64,000 nt of DNA from RHLJ01 sp965242845 (GCA_965242845.1 CBDETC010000003.1:620001-684000), one strand, 5' to 3'; positions 16,553 through 24,800 are shown, numbered from the stretch's first letter. Numbers and translations: made by a program. The notes: a model not told the origin generated them from the sequence alone.

Positions 16553-17788
16553 ATGAAGCCTGGCGCGGGAAATATTACCACTTTCAAGGAAGCTCTCTCT
16601 ATAGAAGGGGATGTTGTTTTATTAGAGTCTCAAAAATCAGACCATCCCGAAAGTAAAAAGACGTATTTGGCAGCAAATCCAAAAGCATGGATTAAAGCGT
16701 GGGGTAATGACATCGAAATTTTTGAGGATGGTAAAACTCACATTCGGTCCGGAGATATATGGAGTGCGCTAGCAGAATTTAGAGAACGAAATAGAGGCTG
16801 GCTTTTTGGGTATCTCGGATACGATCTAAAAAACTCGTTAGAGACACTGAGTTCTAATAATAAAAGGTTAACTGAAAGTCCCGACATGTATTTCATGGTA
16901 CCTGGGGATGTAAAAGAAGTTTTTGATGGAGATGCCTTAAACAGTGTTGAGGAGTTAGACTTTTATTTAGTGGAAAAAGAGAGAGTAGCGAAAGAAGAAT
17001 ATCTAAGTAAAATAATAGCTGCCCAAAGCAGAATAAAAGAAGGGGATTTCTACGAAGTCAATCTTTCACACGCACTTCAATTTCATTTTTCCGGAAATCC
17101 GGCTGAATTATATCAGGCAATGAAATCGAATGGTCCAGTACCTTTCGGTGCTTTTATCCGCTTTGATGATCTATCAATATGTTCTTCTTCTCCTGAACGA
17201 TTTCTTAGTAGAAGAGGGAACACTGTAATTTCTCAGCCAATAAAAGGAACACTCTCAAGGAACGGTGCTGGAGATGAAGAGAAGTCGTTGCTTTTGCACT
17301 CAGAAAAGAACAGAGCCGAAAATTTGATGATTGTAGATTTGGTGCGAAATGATCTAAGCAGGATAGCCGAGAAAGATTCTGTGAAGGTTAGCAATCTATT
17401 TGAAATACAAAGTTTCGAAACTGTCCATCAGATGGTATCTACAGTCGAATGTACTGTGTCATCACAGATTGATTCGATAGAAATTATTAAAGCCTGCTTC
17501 CCAATGGGTTCTATGACTGGAGCTCCTAAAATTTCGGCTATGAGTGGAATTGAAGAGCTTGAGGATTACAAAAGAGGTATTTATTCTGGGGCGATAGGTT
17601 ATATAAAACCTGATGGGGACTTTGACTTTAATGTGGTAATCAGAACGGCAATCATTCAAAAAAATGTATTGGTTTTCCCTGTAGGTGGAGCGATTACGAG
17701 CGATTCGGACCCTGAGGAAGAGTGGGAAGAAACCCTTGTTAAAGCCAGGGCGTTAACTTCCTTAATTCCCAATTATAAGAATGAATGA
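16553..17788 (+). CDS. pabB: Aminodeoxychorismate synthase component I
   Basis: 411-residue chorismate-binding enzyme that makes 4-amino-4-deoxychorismate for folate synthesis. The decisive residue is Lys231 in QPIKGTLSR: PabB uses this lysine, whereas anthranilate synthase TrpE has alanine (PIAGT). Other family motifs: GDFYEVNLSHALQF, MIVDLVRNDLSRI, PMGSMTGAPKI, GIYSGAIGYI and VGGAITSDSDPEEEWEE. The N-terminal domain is shorter than in E. coli. Neither pabA (glutaminase) nor pabC (lyase) is next to it. An 18-codon reading frame bridges its stop and the next gene. The start ATG is 23 bp from the alternative upstream start of pyrD, so the two genes share a compact divergent promoter region. 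Confidence 0.94.
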   Translation: MKPGAGNITTFKEALSIEGDVVLLESQKSDHPESKKTYLAANPKAWIKAWGNDIEIFEDGKTHIRSGDIWSALAEFRERNRGWLFGYLGYDLKNSLETLSSNNKRLTESPDMYFMVPGDVKEVFDGDALNSVEELDFYLVEKERVAKEEYLSKIIAAQSRIKEGDFYEVNLSHALQFHFSGNPAELYQAMKSNGPVPFGAFIRFDDLSICSSSPERFLSRRGNTVISQPIKGTLSRNGAGDEEKSLLLHSEKNRAENLMIVDLVRNDLSRIAEKDSVKVSNLFEIQSFETVHQMVSTVECTVSSQIDSIEIIKACFPMGSMTGAPKISAMSGIEELEDYKRGIYSGAIGYIKPDGDFDFNVVIRTAIIQKNVLVFPVGGAITSDSDPEEEWEETLVKARALTSLIPNYKNE

Positions 17789-17837
17789 AATACCATCGTT
17801 AGCAGTTAAGAAAGAAATTTGGAAGAAGTTTTCATGA
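17781..17837 (+). other. 18-codon bridging reading frame between pabB and the AAA+ gene
   Basis: ATG at 17781 overlaps the last codons of pabB by 8 bp, and its TGA (17835-17837) overlaps the ATG of the next gene as ATGA at 17834. It would encode MNEIPSLAVKKEIWKKFS. Such overlaps at both ends are expected for translational coupling, but the frame is short and may be coincidental. Confidence 0.3.
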
Positions 17838-19339
17838 ACGATACACATCAGAAAGTAACTACACTTAAAGAACTTAGAGAAAGTGGATGGCAATCAATTT
17901 CGGTTAAAGAAGAAATTCGAAAGAATTTAATTGAGGCTATGCAAAATGGATCTCCTTTTTTTGAAGGAATTCATGGATATGAAAAAACAGTACTGCCTCA
18001 AATTCAACACGCTCTACTGTCAAGGCATGATATGATACTTCTGGGATTGAGAGGGCAGGCAAAAACAAAGATGCTTCGTATGCTTGTCAACTTTCTGGAC
18101 GAGTATATGCCGATTGTAGCGGGATCTGAGATCAATGACGATCCCTTTAATCCTCTATCAATATTTGCTAAAAAAGTTATTGCTGAAAAAGGTGACGAAA
18201 CTCCGATTGATTGGGTTCATCGCTCAAAAAGATATGGTGAAAAGCTGGCCACTCCGGACACTACGGTAGCTGACTTGATTGGAGATATTGATCCAATTAA
18301 AGCTGCTACAAAAAAAATAAGTTTGTCGGATGAGAATGCTATTAATTTTGGTCTCATTCCCAGAACAAACAGAGGCATATTTGTGATTAATGAGCTCCCC
18401 GATCTCCAGCCTCGTATTCAGGTTGCTTTACTGAACATAATGCAGGAAAGAGATATCCAGATAAGGGGCTTTCATGTTCGAATTCCATTAGATGTATCTC
18501 TCGCGTTTTCTGCGAATCCTGAAGATTATACGAATAGAGGAAACATCATTACTCCTCTAAAGGATCGTATCGACGCTCAAATAATTACTCATTACCCAAA
18601 GGAAAGAGACACGGGAATTAGCATTACCCGTCAAGAAGCCTGGGATAAACGTGATGATATTATTTCGGTACATATTCCGGAAGTGTACAGAGAAATTATC
18701 GAGCAGGCCGCATTTGAGGCAAGAAACTCTGAATATGTAGATCAAAAGAGTGGAGTTTCAACAAGAATGACCATTACCGCGATGGAACAGGTAGTTTCGG
18801 CTGCTGAAAGAAGAGCGGTTTTAAATAGTGAAAGTGAAACAGTACTTAGGGTTTCTGATCTCTATCATATGATACCTGCATTAACTGGAAAGCTAGAATT
18901 AGTGTATGAAGGTGAGCAGGAAGGAGCAATCAGTGTTGCTAAACACATTATTGGAAAAGCAGTAAGCACAGTATTTAAAAACTACTTTAGTGATCCTCAA
19001 TCAAGATCAGAGAAAGAAAAGAATACCTATAAAAAAATTACGGATTGGTTTTCGAATGGAGATGAGGTTAATCTTCCGGATATCTCCTCAGATAAAAAAT
19101 ACCAACAAGAGCTTGATAGGGTCCAGGGTCTGAAGGAAATAGCAGTTAACGGAAAGAAATTTGATCATAAGCTGGAACAATATGCGTGGATGGACTTTGT
19201 ACTAGATGCCCTTCATCAGCACTCTATGCTAAGTAAAGAGGATTTGGATGACCAGATTTCGTACTCCGATATGGTTGGTACCATGTTTTCTTCGTTTAGT
19301 GATTTAAGTGATGAAGATTTTAGAAATTACGATATATAA
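17834..19339 (+). CDS. MoxR/magnesium-chelatase-I-like AAA+ ATPase with atypical Walker motifs
   Basis: 501 residues from the ATG at 17834 (a TTG at 17819 is in frame). It belongs to the AAA+ group of ChlI/MoxR-like proteins: after a helical N-terminus (HGYEKTVLPQIQHALLSRHD) comes the P-loop GLRGQAKT at residues 71-78, with alanine before the lysine instead of glycine. The Walker B segment reads GIFVINELPDLQP, with asparagine (about residue 186) instead of aspartate. Sensor 1 SLAFSANPEDYTNRG and the arginine-finger region ITPLKDRIDAQIITHYP follow. Bacterial homologues are often paired with a von Willebrand factor A protein; none is here. The C-terminal 150 residues are helical and charged. 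Substrate is unknown; the variant motifs may be normal for this subfamily. Confidence 0.82.
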   Translation: MNDTHQKVTTLKELRESGWQSISVKEEIRKNLIEAMQNGSPFFEGIHGYEKTVLPQIQHALLSRHDMILLGLRGQAKTKMLRMLVNFLDEYMPIVAGSEINDDPFNPLSIFAKKVIAEKGDETPIDWVHRSKRYGEKLATPDTTVADLIGDIDPIKAATKKISLSDENAINFGLIPRTNRGIFVINELPDLQPRIQVALLNIMQERDIQIRGFHVRIPLDVSLAFSANPEDYTNRGNIITPLKDRIDAQIITHYPKERDTGISITRQEAWDKRDDIISVHIPEVYREIIEQAAFEARNSEYVDQKSGVSTRMTITAMEQVVSAAERRAVLNSESETVLRVSDLYHMIPALTGKLELVYEGEQEGAISVAKHIIGKAVSTVFKNYFSDPQSRSEKEKNTYKKITDWFSNGDEVNLPDISSDKKYQQELDRVQGLKEIAVNGKKFDHKLEQYAWMDFVLDALHQHSMLSKEDLDDQISYSDMVGTMFSSFSDLSDEDFRNYDI

Positions 19340-19344
19340 AATCG

Positions 19345-19375
19345 TTGATATAGCTAGTATATAGTCTTATATTTA
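19345..19375 (+). promoter_or_regulatory. Candidate promoter of rpmE
   Basis: TTG at 19345-19347 and TATATTTA at 19368-19375 (consensus -7 TAnnTTTG, last base differs) are separated by 20 bases. They lie 38 bases before the L31 start codon. Confidence 0.4.
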
Positions 19376-19412
19376 TAGCCTTTCCAAAAAACTGAAGGAA
19401 GTCGAAGCAATT

Positions 19413-19625
19413 ATGAAAAAAGGAATTCACCCAGAATACAAAGAAATTACCGTGGTATTAAGCGACGGTTCTGAGATTCAGACCAGAAGTACGCTAAAAA
19501 CCAAAGACGGGGTGTACAAAAGTGAGATCGACTCAAAAAACCACCCTTTCTATACTAGAAAGTCTTTTACAGCTAAAGCTGGTCGAGTAGATCGATTCAA
19601 GCGTATGTACGACCAAAAGAAGTAA
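19413..19625 (+). CDS. rpmE: 50S ribosomal protein L31, cysteine-free form
   Basis: 70-residue L31, a peripheral protein of the large subunit near the central protuberance that helps bridge to the small subunit. The start MKKGIHPEYKEITVVLSDGS and the C-terminal motif AGRVDRFKRMY match the type A family. The two CxxC pairs that bind zinc in the C+ form are absent (SDGSEIQTRST and DSKNHPFYTRK stand in their place), so this is the C- paralogue, which in other bacteria substitutes when zinc is scarce. I cannot see whether a C+ copy exists elsewhere. It has its own candidate promoter and a strong terminator. Confidence 0.95.
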   Translation: MKKGIHPEYKEITVVLSDGSEIQTRSTLKTKDGVYKSEIDSKNHPFYTRKSFTAKAGRVDRFKRMYDQKK

Positions 19626-19642
19626 CGGAATTCTTTCCAATC

Positions 19643-19675
19643 AAAGGATGCATCTTAAACATGCATCCTTTTTTT
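19643..19675 (+). terminator. Terminator of rpmE
   Basis: Perfect 11-bp stem AAAGGATGCAT (19643-19653) and ATGCATCCTTT (19661-19671), 7-nt loop, then T residues. It ends only five bases before the ATG of the next gene. Confidence 0.9.
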
Positions 19676-19679
19676 ATTT

Positions 19680-20321
19680 ATGCCTATGGAGATTGTCACT
19701 TTTGAGGTTGGGCCTTTTTTAGAGAATACGTACCTACTCAGTAATGAGGGTACTTCTATAATTATTGACCCTGGTTTTTCATCAGAAACAGAATTTCAAC
19801 AGTTTAATAATCATCTGACCGAAACAGGTTCGGAGTTAATAGCTGTAGTATTAACTCATGCTCATGTAGATCACGTTTTGGGGCTTCAGCGCTTGCTTAA
19901 AGAGTACAACGTTTCTGTTTATCTCAATACTGATGATCTATTTCTATGGGAAAACTTCGGAAGTCAGGCCACAATGTTTGGTCTTCGTCAGGTTGGGTTT
20001 AGCTTTACCCCTGAACCATTACCAAAGCAAGGAATGTTTAGTATAGGTGAGTTTAACTTTGAATGTTTATATACGCCAGGTCACTCGCCAGATCATACCG
20101 CACTCTATTTTGAGCAAGATGGTGTTCTGGTTGTTGGGGATGCATTATTTCGAGAGAGTATCGGTAGAACAGATTTATATAGAGGAGATTTTGATCTCCT
20201 GGAGGAATCTATTAAAACGAAGTTATATACCCTTCCGGATTCAACAAAGGTATATCCTGGACATGGGCCAGCTACTGACATAGGGCATGAGAAAAAATAC
20301 AACCCCTTTGTAAAAGCTTAG
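19680..20321 (+). CDS. MBL-fold metallo-hydrolase (glyoxalase II-like)
   Basis: 213 residues (an internal ATG at 19686 is an alternative start). The metallo-beta-lactamase fold is shown by the metal motif THAHVDHVLG (HxHxDH) near residue 59, the third histidine in YTPGHSPDHTALYF, the bridging aspartate in LVVGDALFRESIGRTD and the last histidine in VYPGHGPATDIGHEK. This order and length match small hydroxyacylglutathione-hydrolase-like enzymes; the real substrate is not defined and could be another thioester or persulfide. The gene begins at the rpmE terminator and its stop overlaps the convergent TPR gene by 4 bp. Confidence 0.9.
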   Translation: MPMEIVTFEVGPFLENTYLLSNEGTSIIIDPGFSSETEFQQFNNHLTETGSELIAVVLTHAHVDHVLGLQRLLKEYNVSVYLNTDDLFLWENFGSQATMFGLRQVGFSFTPEPLPKQGMFSIGEFNFECLYTPGHSPDHTALYFEQDGVLVVGDALFRESIGRTDLYRGDFDLLEESIKTKLYTLPDSTKVYPGHGPATDIGHEKKYNPFVKA

Positions 20322-20926
20322 TCTTCCATTAGCTTAGATATCTGAGAAGAGTAAATATCGGCTTTATCTTCATTCAGAGTAATCAAGCGTTCATACATCT
20401 TAATCGCTTCTTTTCTGTTACCCTGCTTTTCATGAATCTTCGCAAGTGTTTCAGATACTATATCTCCTACCTCCGTTGACTCCTCACTTAAATCTTCATC
20501 GTTAGCGTTTTCATCGTCAAGAGGAATTTGTATTCGCTGAGATTCTACTTCTTCTAATAGCTCAATCAAGCGATCCAAATCAAGAATAGGAGAGGTGCGT
20601 GACGCTTGCTGTAGCTTTCTTTCCGAGGAGTAGCTTATTGATGGTACTCGCGCCTCAAAAAGTTCAGGGTGAACCAGGAAATAATGCAGGTGTTCCATTA
20701 GCGGACTACCAGGCGCATAAGTTTTTGCAATCAAAGCTTCTCTTATCGCCAGTTGATTGTTTCCTTGCAAGTGATGGAACCAGGCCAATAAAAAATGGCC
20801 AACTGCATCAGGGTCTCTTTTTTGAATTAATTTGGCAAGTTTAGCAGTGCTCCCTTCTGGGTCTGTTTCAAACTTTTCTACGTAGGAAGAAAGTGATTTT
20901 GGTATGTTAAAGGGGAGCGTCTGCAT
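20318..20926 (-). CDS. TPR-containing protein, function unknown
   Basis: About 202 residues from the ATG at 20926 (a TTG start at 20935 is possible). It contains a TPR-like helix pair near the N-terminus (AVGHFLLAWFHHLQGNNQLAIREALIAK is split over about residues 45-70) and another at the C-terminus (IHEKQGNRKEAIKMYERLI, about 165-185), joined by an acidic, Glu/Ser-rich linker. It has no signal peptide. The gene lies 43 bp downstream of lptE on the same strand, so it may be the last gene of the sigma-54 activator / lptE transcript. No enzymatic motif is seen. Confidence 0.72.
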   Translation of the reverse strand: MQTLPFNIPKSLSSYVEKFETDPEGSTAKLAKLIQKRDPDAVGHFLLAWFHHLQGNNQLAIREALIAKTYAPGSPLMEHLHYFLVHPELFEARVPSISYSSERKLQQASRTSPILDLDRLIELLEEVESQRIQIPLDDENANDEDLSEESTEVGDIVSETLAKIHEKQGNRKEAIKMYERLITLNEDKADIYSSQISKLMED

Positions 20927-20969
20927 TAGTAGCAAGTATAAAGCGAAGGCTAACTACTTTCAATCCTAT

Positions 20970-21491
20970 TTACCAGCTACTTACGGCATCATTGAACATA
21001 TTATTGGCAATCTGTTCCAATACTTCTTCTGTGGCATCGGTTTCTCCGCCAATTGGATCTTCTGTTGGATCGAAAGTAAAAGTGCTGGTAAAATTTTTGT
21101 CATTCCACAAAGCCTGGGCATCGTTTTTATATTCAAAGGTAGCCCTAACCGTAATTTGGATTTGGTTTTGATCAGCTTCTTCATCCCCACCGATACTAAA
21201 TGGACGATTGCTATAACTTATAATTGATCCATCAAGTACGGCGTCTGCTTCATTCTCGCTACTGGCTAATTGTAATCTACTCGAATTTATAAATCGATCG
21301 ATAAGTGCTTCATTAAGGCGGTCACTCAAATCACTAAAACCACTATTAGATTGATCAGGAAAGAATGGGATATATATGGTATTTACATCTTCAGGGATCG
21401 ATGTCCCAGTAAAGCTATACCTTAGGCATGATGTGTTTAATGCACTAAAGATGATGACAAAAAGAATAATGGAATATTTACGCCAACCCAT
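20970..21491 (-). CDS. lptE: LptE-like LPS-assembly lipoprotein
   Basis: About 173 residues from the ATG at 21491, which gives a lipoprotein signal (WRKYSIILFVIIFSALNTSC); the frame extends to 21524. The text after the lipidated cysteine, LRYSFTGTSIPEDVNTIYIP, is the typical opening of Bacteroidota LptE, followed by LSDRLNEALIDRFINSSRLQ and DAVLDGSIISYSNRPFSI. LptE sits inside the LptD barrel in the outer membrane and helps place lipopolysaccharide at the surface. It overlaps the sigma-54 activator gene by 14 bp, an arrangement I have seen in other Bacteroidota, so both are translated from one mRNA. Confidence 0.88.
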   Translation of the reverse strand: MGWRKYSIILFVIIFSALNTSCLRYSFTGTSIPEDVNTIYIPFFPDQSNSGFSDLSDRLNEALIDRFINSSRLQLASSENEADAVLDGSIISYSNRPFSIGGDEEADQNQIQITVRATFEYKNDAQALWNDKNFTSTFTFDPTEDPIGGETDATEEVLEQIANNMFNDAVSSW

Positions 21492-22779
21492 ATTGATCCA
21501 ATTTCCTATATAAAGTGCGCTCACTTATTCCCAATGTCTCTGAGGCTTTTCTTCGATTCCCATCATATTTCTCCAGAGCCTTCTTGATGAGGAATTGCTC
21601 AGTTTCTTCTATAGAAGGAATTTCTCCATCACCAAAGAAATCTAAAATCTCGGAATCTTCGTCATCAAAAACTTGCGGAGTATGTTCATCATTAGCTGCA
21701 AAAGGAATAGAGGTCATACCTAAGGACTTGTCTCCACCGACATCAATTCCCAGTTGAGGAGTAACTTCCGTACTCAAAGAAGTACTGGAAGCAGGTGGTA
21801 AGGCTTTTATTCCTTTGTCAGAGATAGATGAATACAGAAAATTGGCAAGCATTCGTTTAACATCACTTATATCATTACGAAGTTCAACTAGCGCACGAAA
21901 AACAAGCTCTCGATCCTGGTGTCCAAAACCTGAATCACTTTCCTGGTTTTCATTGATGCCTGAAACCATAGGGAGGTTATCCGCAGAACCTTCATGTTGT
22001 CTGCCTTTAAGATATTTTTGTAATCGCTCAACGTCAATGAATTGAGACTTCTCGAGTACGACGAGTTGTTCAGCGACATTCCTGAGTTCTCTGATATTTC
22101 CAGGCCACCGGTAGGAAGCAAGGAGCTCTCGAGCTTCGTCCGAGAATCCTTTAAATACGGAGTCATAACGCGCAGAGAATTCCTGTACAAACTTTCTGAA
22201 AATAGGGATAATATCTTCCTGGCGTTCGCGAAGGGGAGGCAAATGGATCTGCACAGTGTCCAGTCTATAGTAAAGGTCTTCCCTAAAGCTCCCATCCTGG
22301 ACCATTTGCCATAAGTCACGGTTTGTGGCTGCAATAAGGCGTACATCTACTTTTTTTACTTTACTGGAACCAACCCTGAAAAATTCACCGTTCTCAAGAA
22401 CTCGTAGAAGCTTAACCTGTATATTTTTGGGAGTATCCCCGATTTCATCAAGAAATATTGTTCCACCATCTGCCTTTTCGAAATATCCTTCACGAGCTTC
22501 GTTTGCACCTGTAAATGCTCCCTTCTCATGTCCAAATAATTCGCTTTCGATAATTCCCTCTGGAATAGCACCGCAATTAACGATTACAATATCATTTGAT
22601 TTACGCGCGCTGGTTCCATGAATAGCTCGTGCTGTTACATCTTTACCAACGCCACTTTCTCCCTGCAGTAAAACCGTGATATCAGTTTTAGATACCTGCA
22701 TAATTTTATCCACTACCTGCTTGATAGCGGGAGAACTACCTAATAATCCAAATTGTTCCTGAAATACTTCGCGATCCAT
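21478..22779 (-). CDS. Sigma-54-dependent transcriptional activator (AAA+/Fis)
   Basis: 433 residues without an N-terminal sensor or receiver domain: the AAA+ module starts almost at once. Motifs: Walker A GESGVGKD, the sigma-54 contact loop GAFTGA (in HEKGAFTGANEAREG), Walker B GGTIFLDEIGD, and RWPGNIRELRNVAEQLV. A variable acidic linker (about residues 260-385) follows, then a Fis-type helix-turn-helix at the C-terminus, NRRKASETLGISERTLYRKL. It activates RNA polymerase with sigma-54 in response to an unknown cue, perhaps through partner proteins because it has no input domain. It overlaps lptE by 14 bp. A candidate operator palindrome lies 10 bp upstream of the start. Confidence 0.93.
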   Translation of the reverse strand: MDREVFQEQFGLLGSSPAIKQVVDKIMQVSKTDITVLLQGESGVGKDVTARAIHGTSARKSNDIVIVNCGAIPEGIIESELFGHEKGAFTGANEAREGYFEKADGGTIFLDEIGDTPKNIQVKLLRVLENGEFFRVGSSKVKKVDVRLIAATNRDLWQMVQDGSFREDLYYRLDTVQIHLPPLRERQEDIIPIFRKFVQEFSARYDSVFKGFSDEARELLASYRWPGNIRELRNVAEQLVVLEKSQFIDVERLQKYLKGRQHEGSADNLPMVSGINENQESDSGFGHQDRELVFRALVELRNDISDVKRMLANFLYSSISDKGIKALPPASSTSLSTEVTPQLGIDVGGDKSLGMTSIPFAANDEHTPQVFDDEDSEILDFFGDGEIPSIEETEQFLIKKALEKYDGNRRKASETLGISERTLYRKLDQYGLA

Positions 22780-22788
22780 TGAGTGCTT

Positions 22789-22811
22789 TTACGTCTGACA
22801 ATATGACGTAA
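22789..22811. promoter_or_regulatory. Inverted repeat upstream of the sigma-54 activator gene
   Basis: TTACGTC (22789-22795) and GACGTAA (22805-22811), perfect 7-bp arms with a 9-base spacer, 10 bp upstream of the minus-strand start codon. It could be an operator or activator site. No binding protein is known. Confidence 0.35.
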
Positions 22812-22855
22812 GTTAAGCAATCAAGAGCTGTTTATTAACTCTTTTCTGGACTTTT

Positions 22856-23338
22856 CTAAGACTTAATTAACTCGGTAGCCTGTTCAATGGGAAGGGCTCT
22901 AGTTTCCTTAAAACTTGAGAGAACTATGTTAGAACGAGTTTTATTGACTCCATCCCAGGACTGTAAGGTGGATAATAGGCGTTCGAAAGAAGCAGTATTC
23001 TTGGTTCGCACTTTTAATAGATGAGAGCCATCCCCAGTGATGGAGTGGCATTCTAAAACTTCCGGTTCATTAGCTACCTTTCGTACAAATTCCGGGTAAT
23101 TTTCTGATCCATCTACCTGAACAAAAAGAAAAGCAGTGATATCAAAGTTAAAATCTTTACTGTTTAGAATAGCATGATATCCCTTGATAAGTCCTTTCTC
23201 TTCCAGTTTCTTCATTCTTTCAGAGACAGAGGGTACAGATAGGTTAACAAGCTCAGCAATTTTATTTCTTTGCGCTCTCCCGTTTTCCTGAAGGTGGTTT
23301 AAAATGGCAATATCGATTTCATCGAGCAAATGAGTCAT
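22856..23338 (-). CDS. Lrp/AsnC-family transcriptional regulator
   Basis: 160-residue leucine-responsive-type regulator. The N-terminal winged helix-turn-helix reads LDEIDIAILNHLQENGRAQR then IAELVNLSVPSVSERMKKLE, and the C-terminal RAM (ligand-binding) domain includes GYHAILNSKDFNFDITAFLF and VLECHSITGDGSHLLKVRT. Such proteins form octamers that sense amino acids and control amino-acid metabolism genes. It is divergent from serS, and a small inverted repeat lies between them. Target genes are unknown. Confidence 0.93.
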   Translation of the reverse strand: MTHLLDEIDIAILNHLQENGRAQRNKIAELVNLSVPSVSERMKKLEEKGLIKGYHAILNSKDFNFDITAFLFVQVDGSENYPEFVRKVANEPEVLECHSITGDGSHLLKVRTKNTASFERLLSTLQSWDGVNKTRSNIVLSSFKETRALPIEQATELIKS

Positions 23339-23384
23339 GTGAAAATCCCTGTTTTCCTAAAATTTCTATGAGTGAGGTATTATA

Positions 23385-23401
23385 GCCTAATTTATTTAGG
23401 C
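23385..23401. promoter_or_regulatory. Small palindrome between the Lrp gene and serS
   Basis: GCCTAA (23385-23390), five bases, TTAGGC (23396-23401). It lies 47 bp upstream of the Lrp start in the divergent region. It might be the Lrp autoregulatory site, but the arms are only 6 bp. Confidence 0.3.
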
Positions 23402-23527
23402 GATAAGTTAGAAAAGCACTATCAAAAATAAAAGATAAAAGTATCAAGCCTCTTAAAAAAAAGTGAAGTAAAAGTTTCAATAGGCCTTATCTTTGGTTCT
23501 ATTTTTAAACCCGAACAAAAGCGAAGA

Positions 23528-24796
23528 ATGTTAGATATAGGCTTCATCAAGGCAAACAAAGAGCTGGTTGAACAGGCGATAGTAAATAAAGGCGAGAACG
23601 ACATTTCAATAGTAAAAGAGGTGTTAGCCAAGGATGAAGAGTGGAGGTCTCTCGTCCATAAAGCAGATTCTTTGAGAAGCGAAAGCAACGCAAAAGCCAA
23701 GCAAATTGGCGCGTTTATGGGGCAGGGTAAAAAAGAAGAAGCGCAGGCCATTATTGCTGAAACCTCTTCAATGAAAGAGGAAATTAAGAAGCTTGAAGAA
23801 CAAGAGAAGGTGCTTACAGAAGAAAGAGAGCAGATGCTTCTTAGAATTCCTAATGTTCCACATCCGTCAGTCCCTGTAGGTGCTACAGAAGAGGAAAATG
23901 AAGTTTTCTCAACATGGGGTACTCCAAATGAAGATGAATGGAGAAAACCTCACTGGGAATTAACTGAACGATATGGATGGGTAGATTTTGAGCGAGGGGT
24001 TAAGGTCACAGGAGCTGGATTTCCATTTTATGTAGGGCCCGTAGCTCAATTACAGCGTGCTCTGATAAACTATTTCATTACGGAAGCCGGAAAAGCAGGC
24101 TATACTGAATTACAGGCTCCCTTCTTTATCAATGAAGATTCTGCCCGAGGAACAGGTCAAATCCCCGATAAAGAGGATATGATGTACGTGATTCCCCGAG
24201 ACGAATTTTTTGCGATACCAACTGCAGAAGTTCCTGTAACCAATTTTCATAGAGACGAAATTCTAAAAGAAGATGAGCTTCCGGTACAGTACGTTTGTTA
24301 TACTCCTTGTTGGAGAAGGGAAGCAGGTTCTTATGGAAAAGATGTAAGGGGGCTGAATCGCCTTCATCAGTTCGATAAAGTGGAGATCGTAAAGATTGTT
24401 CATCCGGATACGTCTTATGATGAGCTCGAGAGTTTGCGTGAACATTCAGAAATGCTATTGAAGGCTCTGGAACTACCTTTCCGTACACTATTAATGTGCA
24501 CCGGCGATATGGGTTTCACTCAAAGTAAAAAGTATGACCTGGAAGTATGGAGTCCTGGACAAAAGCGATGGCTGGAAGTGAGTTCTTGTTCAAATTTTGA
24601 GAGTTTCCAGGCAAGAAGAATGCAACTCAGGTATCGAAAAGGGGAGAAGCAGACGGAGATGGTACATACGTTGAATGGATCTGCATTAGCTCTTCCAAGA
24701 GTGGTCGCTTCTATTTTAGAAACCTACCAGGAAGAAAATGCTAAGGTTCGAGTACCAGAAGTATTGAAGTCTTATATAGGTAGGGAATATCTTTGA
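23528..24796 (+). CDS. serS: Serine--tRNA ligase
   Basis: 422-residue class II aminoacyl-tRNA synthetase that charges tRNA-Ser and tRNA-Sec. The N-terminal 110 residues are the coiled-coil arm that grips the long variable arm of tRNA-Ser (Glu/Lys-rich, with VHKADSLRSESNAKAKQIGA). The catalytic domain shows motif 2, CWRREAGSYGKDVRGLNRLH followed by QFDKVE, the serine-recognition TAEVPVTN, and motif 3 LNGSALALPRVVASILETYQ. Length and motif order are standard. It is divergent from the Lrp gene and is followed by an imperfect palindromic element. Confidence 0.98.
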   Translation: MLDIGFIKANKELVEQAIVNKGENDISIVKEVLAKDEEWRSLVHKADSLRSESNAKAKQIGAFMGQGKKEEAQAIIAETSSMKEEIKKLEEQEKVLTEEREQMLLRIPNVPHPSVPVGATEEENEVFSTWGTPNEDEWRKPHWELTERYGWVDFERGVKVTGAGFPFYVGPVAQLQRALINYFITEAGKAGYTELQAPFFINEDSARGTGQIPDKEDMMYVIPRDEFFAIPTAEVPVTNFHRDEILKEDELPVQYVCYTPCWRREAGSYGKDVRGLNRLHQFDKVEIVKIVHPDTSYDELESLREHSEMLLKALELPFRTLLMCTGDMGFTQSKKYDLEVWSPGQKRWLEVSSCSNFESFQARRMQLRYRKGEKQTEMVHTLNGSALALPRVVASILETYQEENAKVRVPEVLKSYIGREYL

Positions 24797-24800
24797 GACT

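Noticed and set aside
21888..22621. Frames of 90-152 codons overlapping the sigma-54 activator gene
   Set aside because: The activator's motifs (GAFTGA, Walker A and B, Fis helix-turn-helix) fix the true frame; these are shadows.
24129..24488. 119-codon minus-strand frame inside serS
   Set aside because: serS motifs 2 and 3 run across it on the plus strand; no independent support.
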